DNA of 39,500 bases from an uncultured bacterium (GTDB taxonomy: Bacteria > Planctomycetota > UBA1135 > GCA-002686595): positions 1 to 39,500 of the forward strand of contig CALCXM010000115.1 in assembly GCA_937905825.1 (NCBI GenBank), written 5' to 3'. Position 1 is the stretch's first letter; every line of letters begins with the position of its first letter. This document shows, one piece after another, positions 18,320 to 27,153 of the stretch. Position numbers and translations under genes: made by a program. The notes beneath the pieces are model-generated. The model was not told where the DNA came from and did not search any database. It saw only the letters and a program-made list of their open reading frames with translations.

Positions 18320-19450
18320 ATGCAGAACAACAACAAACGAACGATGTACACACTCTTCCTTCTCGGCTTGGCGGGACCCGTCTATGGGGACGTCGCCACC
18401 TTTGTCGGGGTGGGTTTTCACTCGGCGCAGAACCAGTGGAGTGAATGCACTGGAATCTCGGACAGCACCGGCATGGTGAGTGGCACGACCAAGGGTTCGG
18501 GGAGCCCGGGAGAAACCCAAGGCTTCTACTGGACGAAGGCCGGTGGCATGGTTGCCATAGGCAATCCACCCCTGAGCGTTGGGTCCCCGTTCGGTGGGGC
18601 CCATGACATCTCGGGTGATGGCTTCGTGTTGGCTGGCACGACGAAGTTCGACGGACTCAGCTCGGCTGGGTTCAACTACAACATCTTCACTGGGTTCACG
18701 CCTCTGGCTCCAACGGTTCAAAGCTCATTGGCCGAGGCGTTCGCCATCAATGGGGATGGAACCATCTCTGTGGGAGAAACGCGGCATGGTGGCTATGTCG
18801 GTGCGTTGTCCCACACGGAAGCGACTCTCTGGTTGGATGACGGAACGACCCAGGGCCATGGCCTCGGCCTGTTCCCGGGCGGTACCTTGAGCACGGCCCT
18901 CGGTGTTTCGCGCAATGGCAAGGTCGTTGTTGGCGAAGCGAGTCGAGCCGTGGAAGAAGGCATGACCGCTTTCCGCTGGGACGACATCAACGGATTCGTT
19001 TCCCTGGGAGACTTGCCCGGCGGCTACCACTTCAGCCGCGCCAACGCCGCCTCCGAAGACGGCGCAAAGATCGTCGGCTATGGAACGGTGAGCTTCAACT
19101 CCGCGGGCTTCAGCGTGGATCACCGAGCTTGCTACTGGGATTCCGCTGGTGTCCATGAACTGCCGAATCTGCCGGGCAGCACGGGAATCACGGAGGCAAC
19201 GGACATCACACCGGACGGCCAGACCATGGTCGGTTGGGCGCGCTATCTGGCAACGAACGTTCCGGTGATCTGGGACGACGTGCACGGTGTGCGCAACCTC
19301 TACGAGGTGATGATCCAAGCAGGTGTCGACATGTCCAGTTGGGGCCTGGGGTTCGCCACGGCCGTCTCGGCCGATGGCAAGACGATCGTGGGCTATGGGT
19401 ACCGCGGAAACCCGTCCGTTCGCGAAGGCTGGGTGTGCACTCTGCCGTAG
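18320..19450 (+). CDS. Secreted HAF-repeat protein 2
   Basis: The 376-residue protein starts at the ATG at 18320, preceded by GGAG, and has a signal peptide (MYTLFLLGLAGPVYGD). It has about seven HAF-like units: CTGISDSTGMVSGTTK, AHDISGDGFVLAGTT, AFAINGDGTISVGETR, ALGVSRNGKVVVGEAS, ANAASEDGAKIVGYG, ATDITPDGQTMVGWAR and ATAVSADGKTIVGYG. It ends REGWVCTLP, matching RRGWVATLP at the end of its neighbour. It is a tandem paralogue of the 17164 gene and ends the transcript, because a strong hairpin with a T-run follows. The binding partner is unknown. Confidence 0.9.
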   Translation: MQNNNKRTMYTLFLLGLAGPVYGDVATFVGVGFHSAQNQWSECTGISDSTGMVSGTTKGSGSPGETQGFYWTKAGGMVAIGNPPLSVGSPFGGAHDISGDGFVLAGTTKFDGLSSAGFNYNIFTGFTPLAPTVQSSLAEAFAINGDGTISVGETRHGGYVGALSHTEATLWLDDGTTQGHGLGLFPGGTLSTALGVSRNGKVVVGEASRAVEEGMTAFRWDDINGFVSLGDLPGGYHFSRANAASEDGAKIVGYGTVSFNSAGFSVDHRACYWDSAGVHELPNLPGSTGITEATDITPDGQTMVGWARYLATNVPVIWDDVHGVRNLYEVMIQAGVDMSSWGLGFATAVSADGKTIVGYGYRGNPSVREGWVCTLP

Positions 19451-19501
19451 AGACCAGCGAGAGCACGGCCTAGGGATCTAGGCTGAGCAAGAGGGTGAGA
19501 A

Positions 19502-19543
19502 GCGTGGACCGGTGGTGAGTCGCCGGTCCGCGCACTTTTTTTT
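19502..19543 (+). terminator. Rho-independent terminator after the HAF-repeat genes
   Basis: An 11-bp stem (19502-19512 with 19523-19533, one G-T pair, core GGACCGG/CCGGTCC) has a 10-nt loop and is followed by eight T residues at 19536-19543. A small 6-bp hairpin GCCTAG/CTAGGC at 19468-19483 precedes it. It ends transcription of the two HAF genes. Confidence 0.88.
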
Positions 19544-19625
19544 GAAAACCTTTCGCCTGGCTTGAGTGGTTTGCAGTGCGGTCCAGCTTTGAAGCGGAGT
19601 TGCGGGTGCGGCCTGTGGGCATGGA

Positions 19626-19736
19626 GTTTCCCTGAAACGGCCACTTGCCTCGCAGGCAAACGTATTGCGGTGTGTAGCAGCCGGCCGGGCCGGGGCATTG
19701 ATTTCGATGGAGGACATGGACTCGTTTCCCGGAAAC
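19626..19736. promoter_or_regulatory. Two copies of a 13-bp dyad, GTTTCCCNGAAAC
   Basis: GTTTCCCTGAAAC (19626-19638) and GTTTCCCGGAAAC (19724-19736) are both perfect dyads (GTTTC/GAAAC around CCN), with starts 98 bp apart. They lie in the 400-base non-coding stretch upstream of the glycine-rich secreted protein. A paired operator for a dimeric regulator is a reasonable guess. The remainder of the gap from 19544 to 19950 shows no gene I can support. Confidence 0.4.
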
Positions 19737-19950
19737 TGATGCTCACGATTGCTCGCGAATACTGATCGTGTTCGCACGCCCCGAGTCTTCCCTAGACGTG
19801 AGTGTTGTGCCTTGGGTTTGGAATGAAAACGCGGATCGCGAACCGTTACCCTGGGACGTTCCCTCCCTAAGTGCCTGCGACCTTAGGTCCCATCGTGGGA
19901 GTCGCGTTCCCTGTTCTAATTCCTTTTTTCGCTGATCCAACTCGCATCCA

Positions 19951-22260
19951 ATGACAACTCGCTCGATTCCATTCACTCGATCGCTCGTCACGCTCGGAGC
20001 CATCGCTTGCTTTGCAGCGCAACCCGTTCTCTCAAACCCTAGCGGACCCCAAGGGACCGCGGCGGAAGTCCTGCTCACTGAGCGCTTCCTGACCCAACAA
20101 CTTGAAGATGAAGGCGCGAGTGGCGCTGCCTGGGGCGCGGGCCGCCTCACGCCGGGACAGGGAGGCGGCTCCGGTCGTCTCGGCTCCCTGCACATCCGGG
20201 CCAACGAGACGCTGGTGCTTGACACGAACTCCCAGATGTTCCCGGTGCCCGGACAGCTCAATTCGATTATGAGCAACTTGGAACCGGGGGCGGACTACGA
20301 TCCCTTGAATCAGAACACTTGGCCAGGGGTGAACATCACGCAAGCTCGCCAAGGCTTCGAGTTCAGCGAATTGCGCATCGACGACGGCGGGACGCTTGTG
20401 CTCAAAGGGACGCGGCCAGGTCGTGTCTTCGTGCGCGGCGTTCTCGTTCACGAAGGCATTCTCGATTTAACAGGAGGAACCCCGGAGCCTCACCTGTCGA
20501 ACTCAGGCACCGGCTTCACTACCTTCAACAATCAGAATGCGCTGGACACCGCCGCCGGAGGAGCGGGTGCGATCGCCGGGCCCGCAGGAGGTGCCGGCGG
20601 CAAGGGCGCGGATCGTCTGGATGCAAACGGAAACGTGACCTGGCAATTCGTGGGAGGCATGGACAACCCAGGCGCCCAAAAGAACGGAACCGCTGGTCAG
20701 GGCGTCGGTAGCCAGCTCAACGGAACCGAAGGGCGGGGAGGCGAGCACTACCCTCCCCGTTTTCCGCAGGCCTTCAGTTCCAGTCACTCCAGCTTCACCC
20801 ACTTGGAGCTTAGTTCTGTTGGTGCCGGCGCGTTGTGCCGGGTGGCCATGGTGGCTGGTGCGGGTAGTGGCGGAGCTTACGCCTTGAGTGGGGGGATGGG
20901 TCTTGGCCTGTCCCCTTTCTCGTCGACTCTGCCGGGACTGCTTCCCAACGATCCGCCCCCGACCCCAGGGGGGCAGTCGGCCGGTCTCGCCTTGGAGCTC
21001 CCCGGATCTCCCGCTTCGCCCACGAACAAACGGAACCTCGAGTTCTGGGCAGGCCACCTGAGAGGTGGTGCAGGTGGCGGTGGAGGCGGTGCGTCCCTCT
21101 ACGCGACGAGCAGCAACTCGGTCCAGGGTCCGGGTTGTGGTCATGTGCCCAACTGGGGCCTGTTTCCTCTCTGGGATCACAGCGCTGCCGGCGGTGGCGG
21201 TGGTGGTGGGGCGCTAATGATCGCAGCCGGACGCAGCATGTCCGTCACCGGGGTCGTTGACTGCCGTGGTGGTGATGGCGGAAGCGCCGTGACCCCCGGC
21301 GCGCCGATCACGGGCTGCACGCAGTCTGGAACCAATCCATCCGGAGCCGACCCCGACTGTGGTGACCACGCTGCCCCCGGCGGCGCGGGCGCCGGAGGTG
21401 CAATTCGACTTCAATCGCAAGTCATCCAGTTGGCCTCCGCTGCTGGCCGGCTCGACGTCAGCGGCGGCGCAGGCGGCCTCGGCGCAGGTCTTTCCGTGGG
21501 AGGCGAGGGCAGCCCCGGCCTCGTGCGCTTGGAGACCACCGGCTTCCAAAACCAGGCCTCAGACGCAGCCCTGTTCGGTCCCGCCGTCGCTCCCTACTTG
21601 CCCGGCACGCCGTCGTTCAACGTGCCCTTCACCTCCGCGCCGATCCTTTCCATCGGCCTGTGGGAGGATCAAACCTACCGGCCGGAGAGCTACTCCGGTT
21701 CGCAGTCTTGCTGGATGCGTCCCGAAACGGCGGCGAGCTTCAATCGCTTGGACTTCGTCGCGGACGTGCCCGGCGCGCCCACGGACCTTTCCCAGTTCGG
21801 CTGGAACATGGACGTGATCTTCGACGTTGCCGGAGTGGGGGAGCGCCGCTTCCCGTACCGCGGCATTCCGCCCGTCGATCCGAACGATGGCTACGACGAG
21901 GCCAACTACCCCAGCGCCTTGCTCGGGGGCCTGGACTTCGCGACGTACTTCGGCATGACCTTGAACCACAATGAGCCGAGCTTGGCGACCGGTTCCTATG
22001 TGGCGCTGCGCTTCCAAGGAGTCAAGAGCGCGCAATCGATCAGTGACTACTGCGATGTGGACCTGACGAGTTCCGCAGTGGCGGTGGATTCCCTGACTCC
22101 GTTCGTTGGACACCCCGCTCAACTCAACGGCTTCAGCCCCCAGCCGGACATGGTGCGCTTCGCCGTGGTCTTTGATCAACAGCTCGCCAACCACGACCCG
22201 GCCGTCGCTGGCCGGGTGCGCGGCATCACGAACCTGCGCATTCGCGCGGTCCCGAACTAA
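19951..22260 (+). CDS. Large secreted glycine-rich protein
   Basis: The 769-residue protein has a signal peptide (SLVTLGAIACFAAQPVLSN). Residues about 80-170 include FSELRIDDGGTLVLKG and GRVFVRGVLVHEGILDLTGG, resembling strands of a right-handed beta-helix or cell-surface filament. Residues 190-530 are dominated by glycine-rich loops (GGAGAIAGPAGGAGGKGAD, GGAGGGGGGASLY, AAGGGGGGGALMIAAG) separated by short beta strands such as GRLDVSGGAGGLGAG. Residues 540-769 form a compact beta-rich domain with IWED-type and VALRFQGVKSA strands. I recognise the general type (large secreted Gly-rich proteins in Planctomycetota and Myxococcota) but no function. The conserved Cys pairs suggest disulfides outside the cytoplasm. 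Confidence 0.88.
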   Translation: MTTRSIPFTRSLVTLGAIACFAAQPVLSNPSGPQGTAAEVLLTERFLTQQLEDEGASGAAWGAGRLTPGQGGGSGRLGSLHIRANETLVLDTNSQMFPVPGQLNSIMSNLEPGADYDPLNQNTWPGVNITQARQGFEFSELRIDDGGTLVLKGTRPGRVFVRGVLVHEGILDLTGGTPEPHLSNSGTGFTTFNNQNALDTAAGGAGAIAGPAGGAGGKGADRLDANGNVTWQFVGGMDNPGAQKNGTAGQGVGSQLNGTEGRGGEHYPPRFPQAFSSSHSSFTHLELSSVGAGALCRVAMVAGAGSGGAYALSGGMGLGLSPFSSTLPGLLPNDPPPTPGGQSAGLALELPGSPASPTNKRNLEFWAGHLRGGAGGGGGGASLYATSSNSVQGPGCGHVPNWGLFPLWDHSAAGGGGGGGALMIAAGRSMSVTGVVDCRGGDGGSAVTPGAPITGCTQSGTNPSGADPDCGDHAAPGGAGAGGAIRLQSQVIQLASAAGRLDVSGGAGGLGAGLSVGGEGSPGLVRLETTGFQNQASDAALFGPAVAPYLPGTPSFNVPFTSAPILSIGLWEDQTYRPESYSGSQSCWMRPETAASFNRLDFVADVPGAPTDLSQFGWNMDVIFDVAGVGERRFPYRGIPPVDPNDGYDEANYPSALLGGLDFATYFGMTLNHNEPSLATGSYVALRFQGVKSAQSISDYCDVDLTSSAVAVDSLTPFVGHPAQLNGFSPQPDMVRFAVVFDQQLANHDPAVAGRVRGITNLRIRAVPN

Positions 22261-22278
22261 CCGCTGGAAAGTTCGCAC

Positions 22279-22318
22279 GAGCAGGGCCCGCCATGCGCTT
22301 GCATGGCGGGCCCTGCTC
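22279..22318. terminator. Bidirectional terminator hairpin, 18-bp perfect stem
   Basis: The arms at 22279-22296 and 22301-22318 are exact reverse complements around a 4-nt loop (GCTT). It sits between the convergent stops of the glycine-rich protein (22260) and the HEAT-repeat protein (22359). There is no long T-run on either side, but the symmetric position and stem strength fit a shared terminator. Confidence 0.8.
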
Positions 22319-22358
22319 ATTCGTCGGCGAACCCTTGCAGGTCCGGCAACTCCGCGAA

Positions 22359-24053
22359 CTAGTACAGATTCAGCAGCCCGTTGCCCAAGCTGTCCGCCAA
22401 GGTGTCTGTGCACGCCCGGTAGTTGAGGTTGAGCGAGTACTTGGTCTGCCAAGAAGTCGAGTCTTTGTCGCCGAGCACGCCGAGGGCAATCACGAGGGTG
22501 GTGGGGGAGTGCAAGCCGTTCTCTTGGTCAACGAGAGCGTCGAGCACTTCAGCCAGCGTCGCTTGATCCATGGCGAGTCCCTGGATGGGTTCTGCGGGAA
22601 TCTCGTCGTAGGCAATCGCGCAAGCGATCTTGCAGGTTGTGGGGAGGCCGTTGTCCCGGGGATGCCCAGCAGGCGCATTGAGCAGTGGAACCAGGAACTC
22701 GCTGTCGCGTTCCCCGGACTGCTTCAGCAGGGCGCGTTCCATGACGCCAACGCTCAAGGCGGCCCAGGGCTTCATCTGCGTCTTCCCGCGCTCGAGGTGT
22801 TGACCTAGGAACGCTCGAAGGGTTCGTCTGCCTTCCATCGCGCCGAACCCGGATCCTGAGCGCGTGCCGACTTGGCCAAGAGCGATCAGGCTGAAGACCT
22901 TGACTTGAAAATCCGCGTTACCGGTCGCTTGAGTGAGGCATTCGCGAATTCGAACGTCGGCCGGATCCTCATCGCAGTCGCCGATCATGCCGAAGAGCAG
23001 CGCCGCGCTCTGGCGTCTCTCGCGTTCCCCTAGAATTCCGCGCTTGGTGACGTAGGGGGCAACGGCGGCGACAACGTGCTCTTTGAGTTGTGCACCGTCG
23101 GCTGTTTTCATTAGCTCCGCAATGGAGCGCGGGGCATGGGAGATGGCCAGGTACGGGAGCATGGGGGGCATCTCCGACGTGAAAGCATGCAGCAGCCAAC
23201 AGACTTGCTCTTCCAGGCTGCGCGGAACGGAGGACGGCACATAGTCCTTCCACAAGTCCAGCGGATTCGACTCCAACGGCACGAGCCCCATGGCGAGGAA
23301 CGCAGCGCTGCGCACGTCCCGCGTCTCTTGCAGCGGGATGTTGGTGGCGCGCCAGAGTGCGTCTGCGATGCGCTGTCTGTGTTCCGGCAGAACGATCCGG
23401 TTGCCGAGCAGTCCGAGTGCGTAGGCCGAGAAGGCCCGAGTCCGCACGGACGAGTTCCGTTCAGAGTTGTCGAGCTGCTGGATCAAGGTCTCCATGGCGC
23501 GCGCGTCCCCAAGAATTCCGAGGGCCAGAGTCGCGCTCTCCGCGATGGTCTGCTTTGGCGACCCGACGAACAGAGCGATGCGCCGGTAGGTTGAGTGGTC
23601 CAGCCCGCGCGGATCCTCGCCGATCTTAGCCAGCGCGATCAAGCAGGCGGCGACGAGGTTTTCCTCATGACTGGAATCCAAAGTGGCCAGGATCGCAGGG
23701 ACCACCCGTTGATGCAGGATGGATTCCCGCTGGACTATGGAGGCTCGGGGTTGGCTTGCAAACTGATCTCGATTGACATCCCACCAGTACTGCCAGAGGG
23801 TTCGGTCGATGGGGCTGGCGTCCGGGAGTGGGCCGGGGACGGGAACCACTCCACTCGGGCTGTAGCAACCCCCGGGCGTCCTTCGCGGTGTGTGCGGTCC
23901 AGGCATGGAGCAAACTCCCGACCCGGCGGAGGACGCGGATGGCTCTGGCTTGGAGAGAGGAAACTCTCCATGAAACCGACCCCCGTGACCAAAGCTGGAG
24001 GAGGGCAGGAAGCTGAAGGTGAGCAAGGCGCAAGCGATGGGGAGGTGCTTCAT
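22359..24053 (-). CDS. Secreted HEAT-repeat protein
   Basis: The 564-residue protein has a signal peptide (MKHLPIACALLTFSFLPS) followed by GHGGRFHGEFP and a proline-rich linker, then LWQYWWDVNRDQF. I recognise this N-terminal layout (HGG, Pro-rich, W-x-x-WW) from planctomycete secreted HEAT proteins. From about 115 on, paired helices of the HEAT/PBS-lyase type repeat: AACLIALAKIGEDPRG, ESATLALGILGDARAMETLI, FSAYALGLLGNR, SAAFLAMGLVPLE, LIALGQVGTRSG, AALSVGVMERALL and VIALGVLGDKDS. The domain is probably a periplasmic or extracellular protein-protein interaction solenoid. Partners are unknown. It is convergent with the glycine-rich gene across a strong hairpin. Confidence 0.88.
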   Translation of the reverse strand: MKHLPIACALLTFSFLPSSSFGHGGRFHGEFPLSKPEPSASSAGSGVCSMPGPHTPRRTPGGCYSPSGVVPVPGPLPDASPIDRTLWQYWWDVNRDQFASQPRASIVQRESILHQRVVPAILATLDSSHEENLVAACLIALAKIGEDPRGLDHSTYRRIALFVGSPKQTIAESATLALGILGDARAMETLIQQLDNSERNSSVRTRAFSAYALGLLGNRIVLPEHRQRIADALWRATNIPLQETRDVRSAAFLAMGLVPLESNPLDLWKDYVPSSVPRSLEEQVCWLLHAFTSEMPPMLPYLAISHAPRSIAELMKTADGAQLKEHVVAAVAPYVTKRGILGERERRQSAALLFGMIGDCDEDPADVRIRECLTQATGNADFQVKVFSLIALGQVGTRSGSGFGAMEGRRTLRAFLGQHLERGKTQMKPWAALSVGVMERALLKQSGERDSEFLVPLLNAPAGHPRDNGLPTTCKIACAIAYDEIPAEPIQGLAMDQATLAEVLDALVDQENGLHSPTTLVIALGVLGDKDSTSWQTKYSLNLNYRACTDTLADSLGNGLLNLY

Positions 24054-24261
24054 CGAGCAGCACTAAGCAAGCCACGTGCCATCTCGCAGGCGCTTCTTTG
24101 AGAGGCCAAGGATGACCCGCCAGGCCCATTGTCACGAGTCAAGCGCCCACAGGCTCCACTCGCCGTTCCGAGCCGGGAACGCATTCGCCGTCAGCGTTCA
24201 ATCGGAAGCCTTCCGCTAAGAGCTCCGCGAGCAGCGAGAACTCCCGCCGGGCGCCCACCAG

Positions 24262-24292
24262 CGAAGAAACCCGGGAAGCCGAAGCTCCCGGG
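24262..24292 (-). terminator. Terminator with UUCG-type tetraloop after the DNRLRE gene
   Basis: On the minus strand, CCCGGGAGC pairs with GCTTCCCGGG (one bulged T) around a TTCG tetraloop (24270-24292 on the plus strand), followed by TTTCTTCG. It lies just downstream of the stop at 24319. The rest of the gap from 24054 to 24318 shows no gene. Confidence 0.8.
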
Positions 24293-24318
24293 CCCTGTTC
24301 GAATTTCGCCGACTGCGC

Positions 24319-25416
24319 CTAGAGGAAGGTCACCTGAATCGCGTTCGACGTGTCAAAGCTAGCTCCGCCCGCAGGCGGGTCGCGGAACCAAGCTTGGAAG
24401 TTCCAGGTGGACCCGGGCAGGATCTGTCCGTTGTTCGGCAGGGTGTTGAAGTCGACCGCTGTTGTCAGCAGGTTTCCGCTAGGAAAGGTCGGAGTCATGC
24501 GCACGAGAGGCGTGCCCGCCCCGCCGATGCAGCGCAGACCGTTTCCAAAGGGCGCACCCATTCCGCCGTTCAGTTGCCCTTGGGAGTAGAAGAAGAGGCC
24601 CACCGTGTTGGGCACCGTCGTGGCGCTCAAGACGAAGGAATTGGCCGAAACCACGCAGCTTCCGCTTTGGGAGATGATCGCCGCGCCGCCAGAAGAGTTG
24701 GGCGTGGAAGAGCAGAAGCTCGTCACCGAGCACGTGGTCGGCGGGGTGAAGTCGATGGTCAACTTGGGACGGCTGCTCGCGACGGGGTTCTCCCGTGAGC
24801 CGTAACGCTTGGCCGTGGGGTTGGGGACTTCGTTCGAGTGCTTGAGCAACCAACCAAAGTTTCCGCCCGGGTTGTCGAGCATGTCTTGCACGTCCGTGGC
24901 GAGTTGCGCAGCGCTCCAGGTGTAAGCGCCATTGCCGCCCACGGTCTGCGTGGCGCTCACGGTTGCGGAGAAGTCGCCCCCTTGGTTGTTCCAGAATGTG
25001 CCGGTGTACATGCGGTGAATCCAAGTGGCGTCTCCAGGGGAGGAAGCGTCGCCACCACCCTCTTCGCCCGGCGCGTCGGAGATCCCTTCGCCCCAACTCG
25101 CCGAAGTGCGGTGCATGCGAACTGACTGGTTGCCGGCGATGGTCATGGACATGGTGAGCTTCAAGCTCACCGAGTTGATCGTGGAACCGGCCGGGATGTT
25201 TCCGTCCACGTCGAACTGCAGGAGAGCCCGACGGATGCGCCCGTTGTTGGTCGTCCCCGTGAAGACGTACTCGCCGATTGCATTGGAGGTGGCCCCGGCA
25301 GTCTGTTCGTAGAGCGTGTTGTCCTGGCTCGGATCGAGCACCAAAACGTCAGCGAAGGCGCTACTCCCGAGCGCAAGAAGGAGGGGGGCGGCCAGGAGGC
25401 CTGCAGGACGGAACAT
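24319..25416 (-). CDS. Secreted DNRLRE-domain protein with lineage-specific C-terminal module
   Basis: The 365-residue protein has a signal peptide (MFRPAGLLAAPLLLALGSS, cut near AFAD). Residues about 24-230 form a DNRLRE/CBM-like beta-sandwich: DPSQDNTLYEQ, RRALLQFDVDGNIPAGSTI, a middle WGEG and ATWIHRMYTGTFWNNQGGDF, and ending with SRENPVASSRPKLTIDFT. DNRLRE domains are found on bacterial surface proteins and can bind polysaccharide. Residues 234-365 are a separate module starting FCSSTPNSSGGAA, with APFGNGLRCIGG and WNFQAWFRDPPAGGASF, and ending IQVTFL. The same module ends two other secreted proteins in this window. It has a terminator of its own and is divergent from the HEAT-like gene at 25767. 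Confidence 0.9.
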   Translation of the reverse strand: MFRPAGLLAAPLLLALGSSAFADVLVLDPSQDNTLYEQTAGATSNAIGEYVFTGTTNNGRIRRALLQFDVDGNIPAGSTINSVSLKLTMSMTIAGNQSVRMHRTSASWGEGISDAPGEEGGGDASSPGDATWIHRMYTGTFWNNQGGDFSATVSATQTVGGNGAYTWSAAQLATDVQDMLDNPGGNFGWLLKHSNEVPNPTAKRYGSRENPVASSRPKLTIDFTPPTTCSVTSFCSSTPNSSGGAAIISQSGSCVVSANSFVLSATTVPNTVGLFFYSQGQLNGGMGAPFGNGLRCIGGAGTPLVRMTPTFPSGNLLTTAVDFNTLPNNGQILPGSTWNFQAWFRDPPAGGASFDTSNAIQVTFL

Positions 25417-25766
25417 AGGATACTGGGGGCTGTTGGGGGGGATAACGGGCCTGTGTCAGTGGGTGTCCGTAAGCGCATAGCTATCGTACGGATCCCTGAA
25501 TTCTCCACCGGAAAGACCGGCTGGGCGGGATATTTTGGCACGAACTGCCGCGTCCGGGTGCCCGAAAAGTTATCGCAGGGGAGCTCGACGATTTTGGCTC
25601 CCTTGGACGCACACTAGGCAAGCCGTGTTTTCCATCCCCGGATCCGTCGCGGGCGTCGCGGGGCTCCCGACCTCGCAGACGCAATCGGGCCTGAGTTTCC
25701 TGCTTCCCTTCATCCTCGTCTCGCCGCTCCTGCTTGGTCCGGCGTGACATCAGCGCTCCAACTGTC
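25417..25766. promoter_or_regulatory. Divergent intergenic region with a 6-bp inverted repeat
   Basis: The 350 bases between two divergent secreted-protein genes contain TCCGTA (25466-25471) and TACGGA (25487-25492), an inverted repeat with a 15-nt spacer, about 50 bp upstream of the DNRLRE start. It may be an operator, although arms this short can occur by chance. Nothing else convincing was seen. Confidence 0.3.
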
Positions 25767-26792
25767 ATGTCCTTGGTTTCATCGACTCTGTTCTTGTTGC
25801 TCAGCTTGGTCCCCGCCAGTGGCAAGTCCGCGCCTCTCGGAGACTGCACCGACTGCTCCTACACACCGAGCACAACGGCGCTCTGCGCGCAGCATGAGGA
25901 GCGCGAGCGAGAGGTCCTTTCGGAGGCCAAGCGCGAGTTCAAGCAGGTGGATCCTCGCGACCGCAGGCGAGCCTTGAAGAAGGCGGCCATGCTCACCAAG
26001 TCCCATGCTGCCGCGCCCTCCCGAGATGTGGCCAAATTCCTGGCGGAAGGGCTTGAAGACGACGACCTTACGGTTCGCGAAGAGAGCCTGGAGTTGTTGT
26101 TGGAGGGCCAGCATCCCGACGAGACGGTCAAGGCTTTGATGAGCGCGTGGAAGCAGGCGAAGAAAGGCCTCGACAAATACAAGTCCGACTTGAAGCTGAC
26201 CGAGAAGTACAAGGGCCAGTTCTCGAAGAAGAGCACCGCCGTGTTCGACAAGATCCGCTCGTTCCCTGCTGATCTTTCCTACGCCGTCAAGTTGCTCGGC
26301 AGCATCGGGGCGCTGCCCGACAAGCGCTGCGAAGCGCAGCTGATTTCTTTGTTGGAGGAGTCTTTGCCCAAGGCCAATGCCTTGCTGGATCTGGCCGCCG
26401 CGGGTGGGCTGCTGAACTTGGGATCTTATGAGGGCTTGGAGGCTGTGATCGAGTTCCAGGAGGACTTGGCGTCGCTCTTGACCCGCAAGAAGATCCCCGC
26501 GCGCTACGGCCAGTCGGGCTCTCCATCGGTGCTTGATCTATGGCTCAGCATGGACCGCGAGCTAAGAGAGACGGACTTCGATCGCATCGCCTTGGCCTTG
26601 GGAGAAGCCGTCCAGGCAAAGGGAGTCGCCAAGTTCCCCGGCCCCGGGCTCGACGACGCCGAGGAGTGGAAGAACTGGTTCAAGGAGCACGGCGCAACCC
26701 ATTGGAAGCCCCTGCCCGAGGACGTCCCCGTTCTAGAACGAGTCCCCGCTGTGCCCCTTGTTGAGGTGGACATCTCAGCGCTTCCTAAGTGA
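25767..26792 (+). CDS. Secreted HEAT-like helical protein
   Basis: The protein is 341 residues from the ATG at 25767; a TTG at 25734 in the same frame would only add 11 residues ahead of the signal peptide. It has a signal peptide (MSLVSSTLFLLLSLVPASG), then a short Cys-containing segment (GDCTDCSYTPSTTALC). A long charged, probably coiled-coil helix follows (HEEREREVLSEAKREFKQVD). HEAT-like helices come next (EGLEDDDLTVREESLELLLE, AAAGGLLNLGSYEGLEAVI). The C-terminus includes EEWKNWFKEHGATHW. I know no function. It is the second secreted helical-repeat gene in this stretch, separated from the first by the DNRLRE gene. Confidence 0.85.
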   Translation: MSLVSSTLFLLLSLVPASGKSAPLGDCTDCSYTPSTTALCAQHEEREREVLSEAKREFKQVDPRDRRRALKKAAMLTKSHAAAPSRDVAKFLAEGLEDDDLTVREESLELLLEGQHPDETVKALMSAWKQAKKGLDKYKSDLKLTEKYKGQFSKKSTAVFDKIRSFPADLSYAVKLLGSIGALPDKRCEAQLISLLEESLPKANALLDLAAAGGLLNLGSYEGLEAVIEFQEDLASLLTRKKIPARYGQSGSPSVLDLWLSMDRELRETDFDRIALALGEAVQAKGVAKFPGPGLDDAEEWKNWFKEHGATHWKPLPEDVPVLERVPAVPLVEVDISALPK

Positions 26793-26831
26793 TCGGACGC
26801 TTCTGCGCTCAAGAGACACATTCTCGTCTGA

Positions 26832-27116
26832 ATGGACCCGTCCCCTCTGTGTGAAACGGTCCGTCTCGTCGCCATCCCCCCGTTTCCAATTCCCGCCCCC
26901 TCTATCGTGCTCGACGGCCTCTTCAAGTTCCTCCTCCACGACCTGCTCGAGGCACTGACCGCGTTTCTTGTCGAACGCGTCATCTTGTTGCCCGGTCACC
27001 TCTTCCTCAAGCTCACGGGCCGCACCCCCGCCAGCGACCACCGCACCACCGCCTGGCTCATCGGCGGAACCTTCTGGATCACCATCCTCGGCACGGCCTA
27101 CGCCTACTATCGCTAG
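26832..27116 (+). CDS. Small membrane protein, hypothetical
   Basis: The 94-residue frame has an amphipathic or hydrophobic stretch (LFKFLLHDLLEALTAFLVE) and a clear C-terminal membrane helix (TAWLIGGTFWITILGTAYAYY). The first 25 residues are proline-rich and may not be translated; an internal GTG just before the first helix could be the true start. It lies 39 bp after the HEAT-like gene on the same strand, and the two may be co-transcribed. No family is recognised. Confidence 0.55.
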   Translation: MDPSPLCETVRLVAIPPFPIPAPSIVLDGLFKFLLHDLLEALTAFLVERVILLPGHLFLKLTGRTPASDHRTTAWLIGGTFWITILGTAYAYYR

Positions 27117-27153
27117 CGGGCCCGCCAACTCATCAAGCGTGCGCCGGTCCGCG

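Noticed and set aside
21559..22452. 297-codon minus-strand frame
   Set aside because: Overlaps the glycine-rich gene antisense and crosses the terminator hairpin; no domain.
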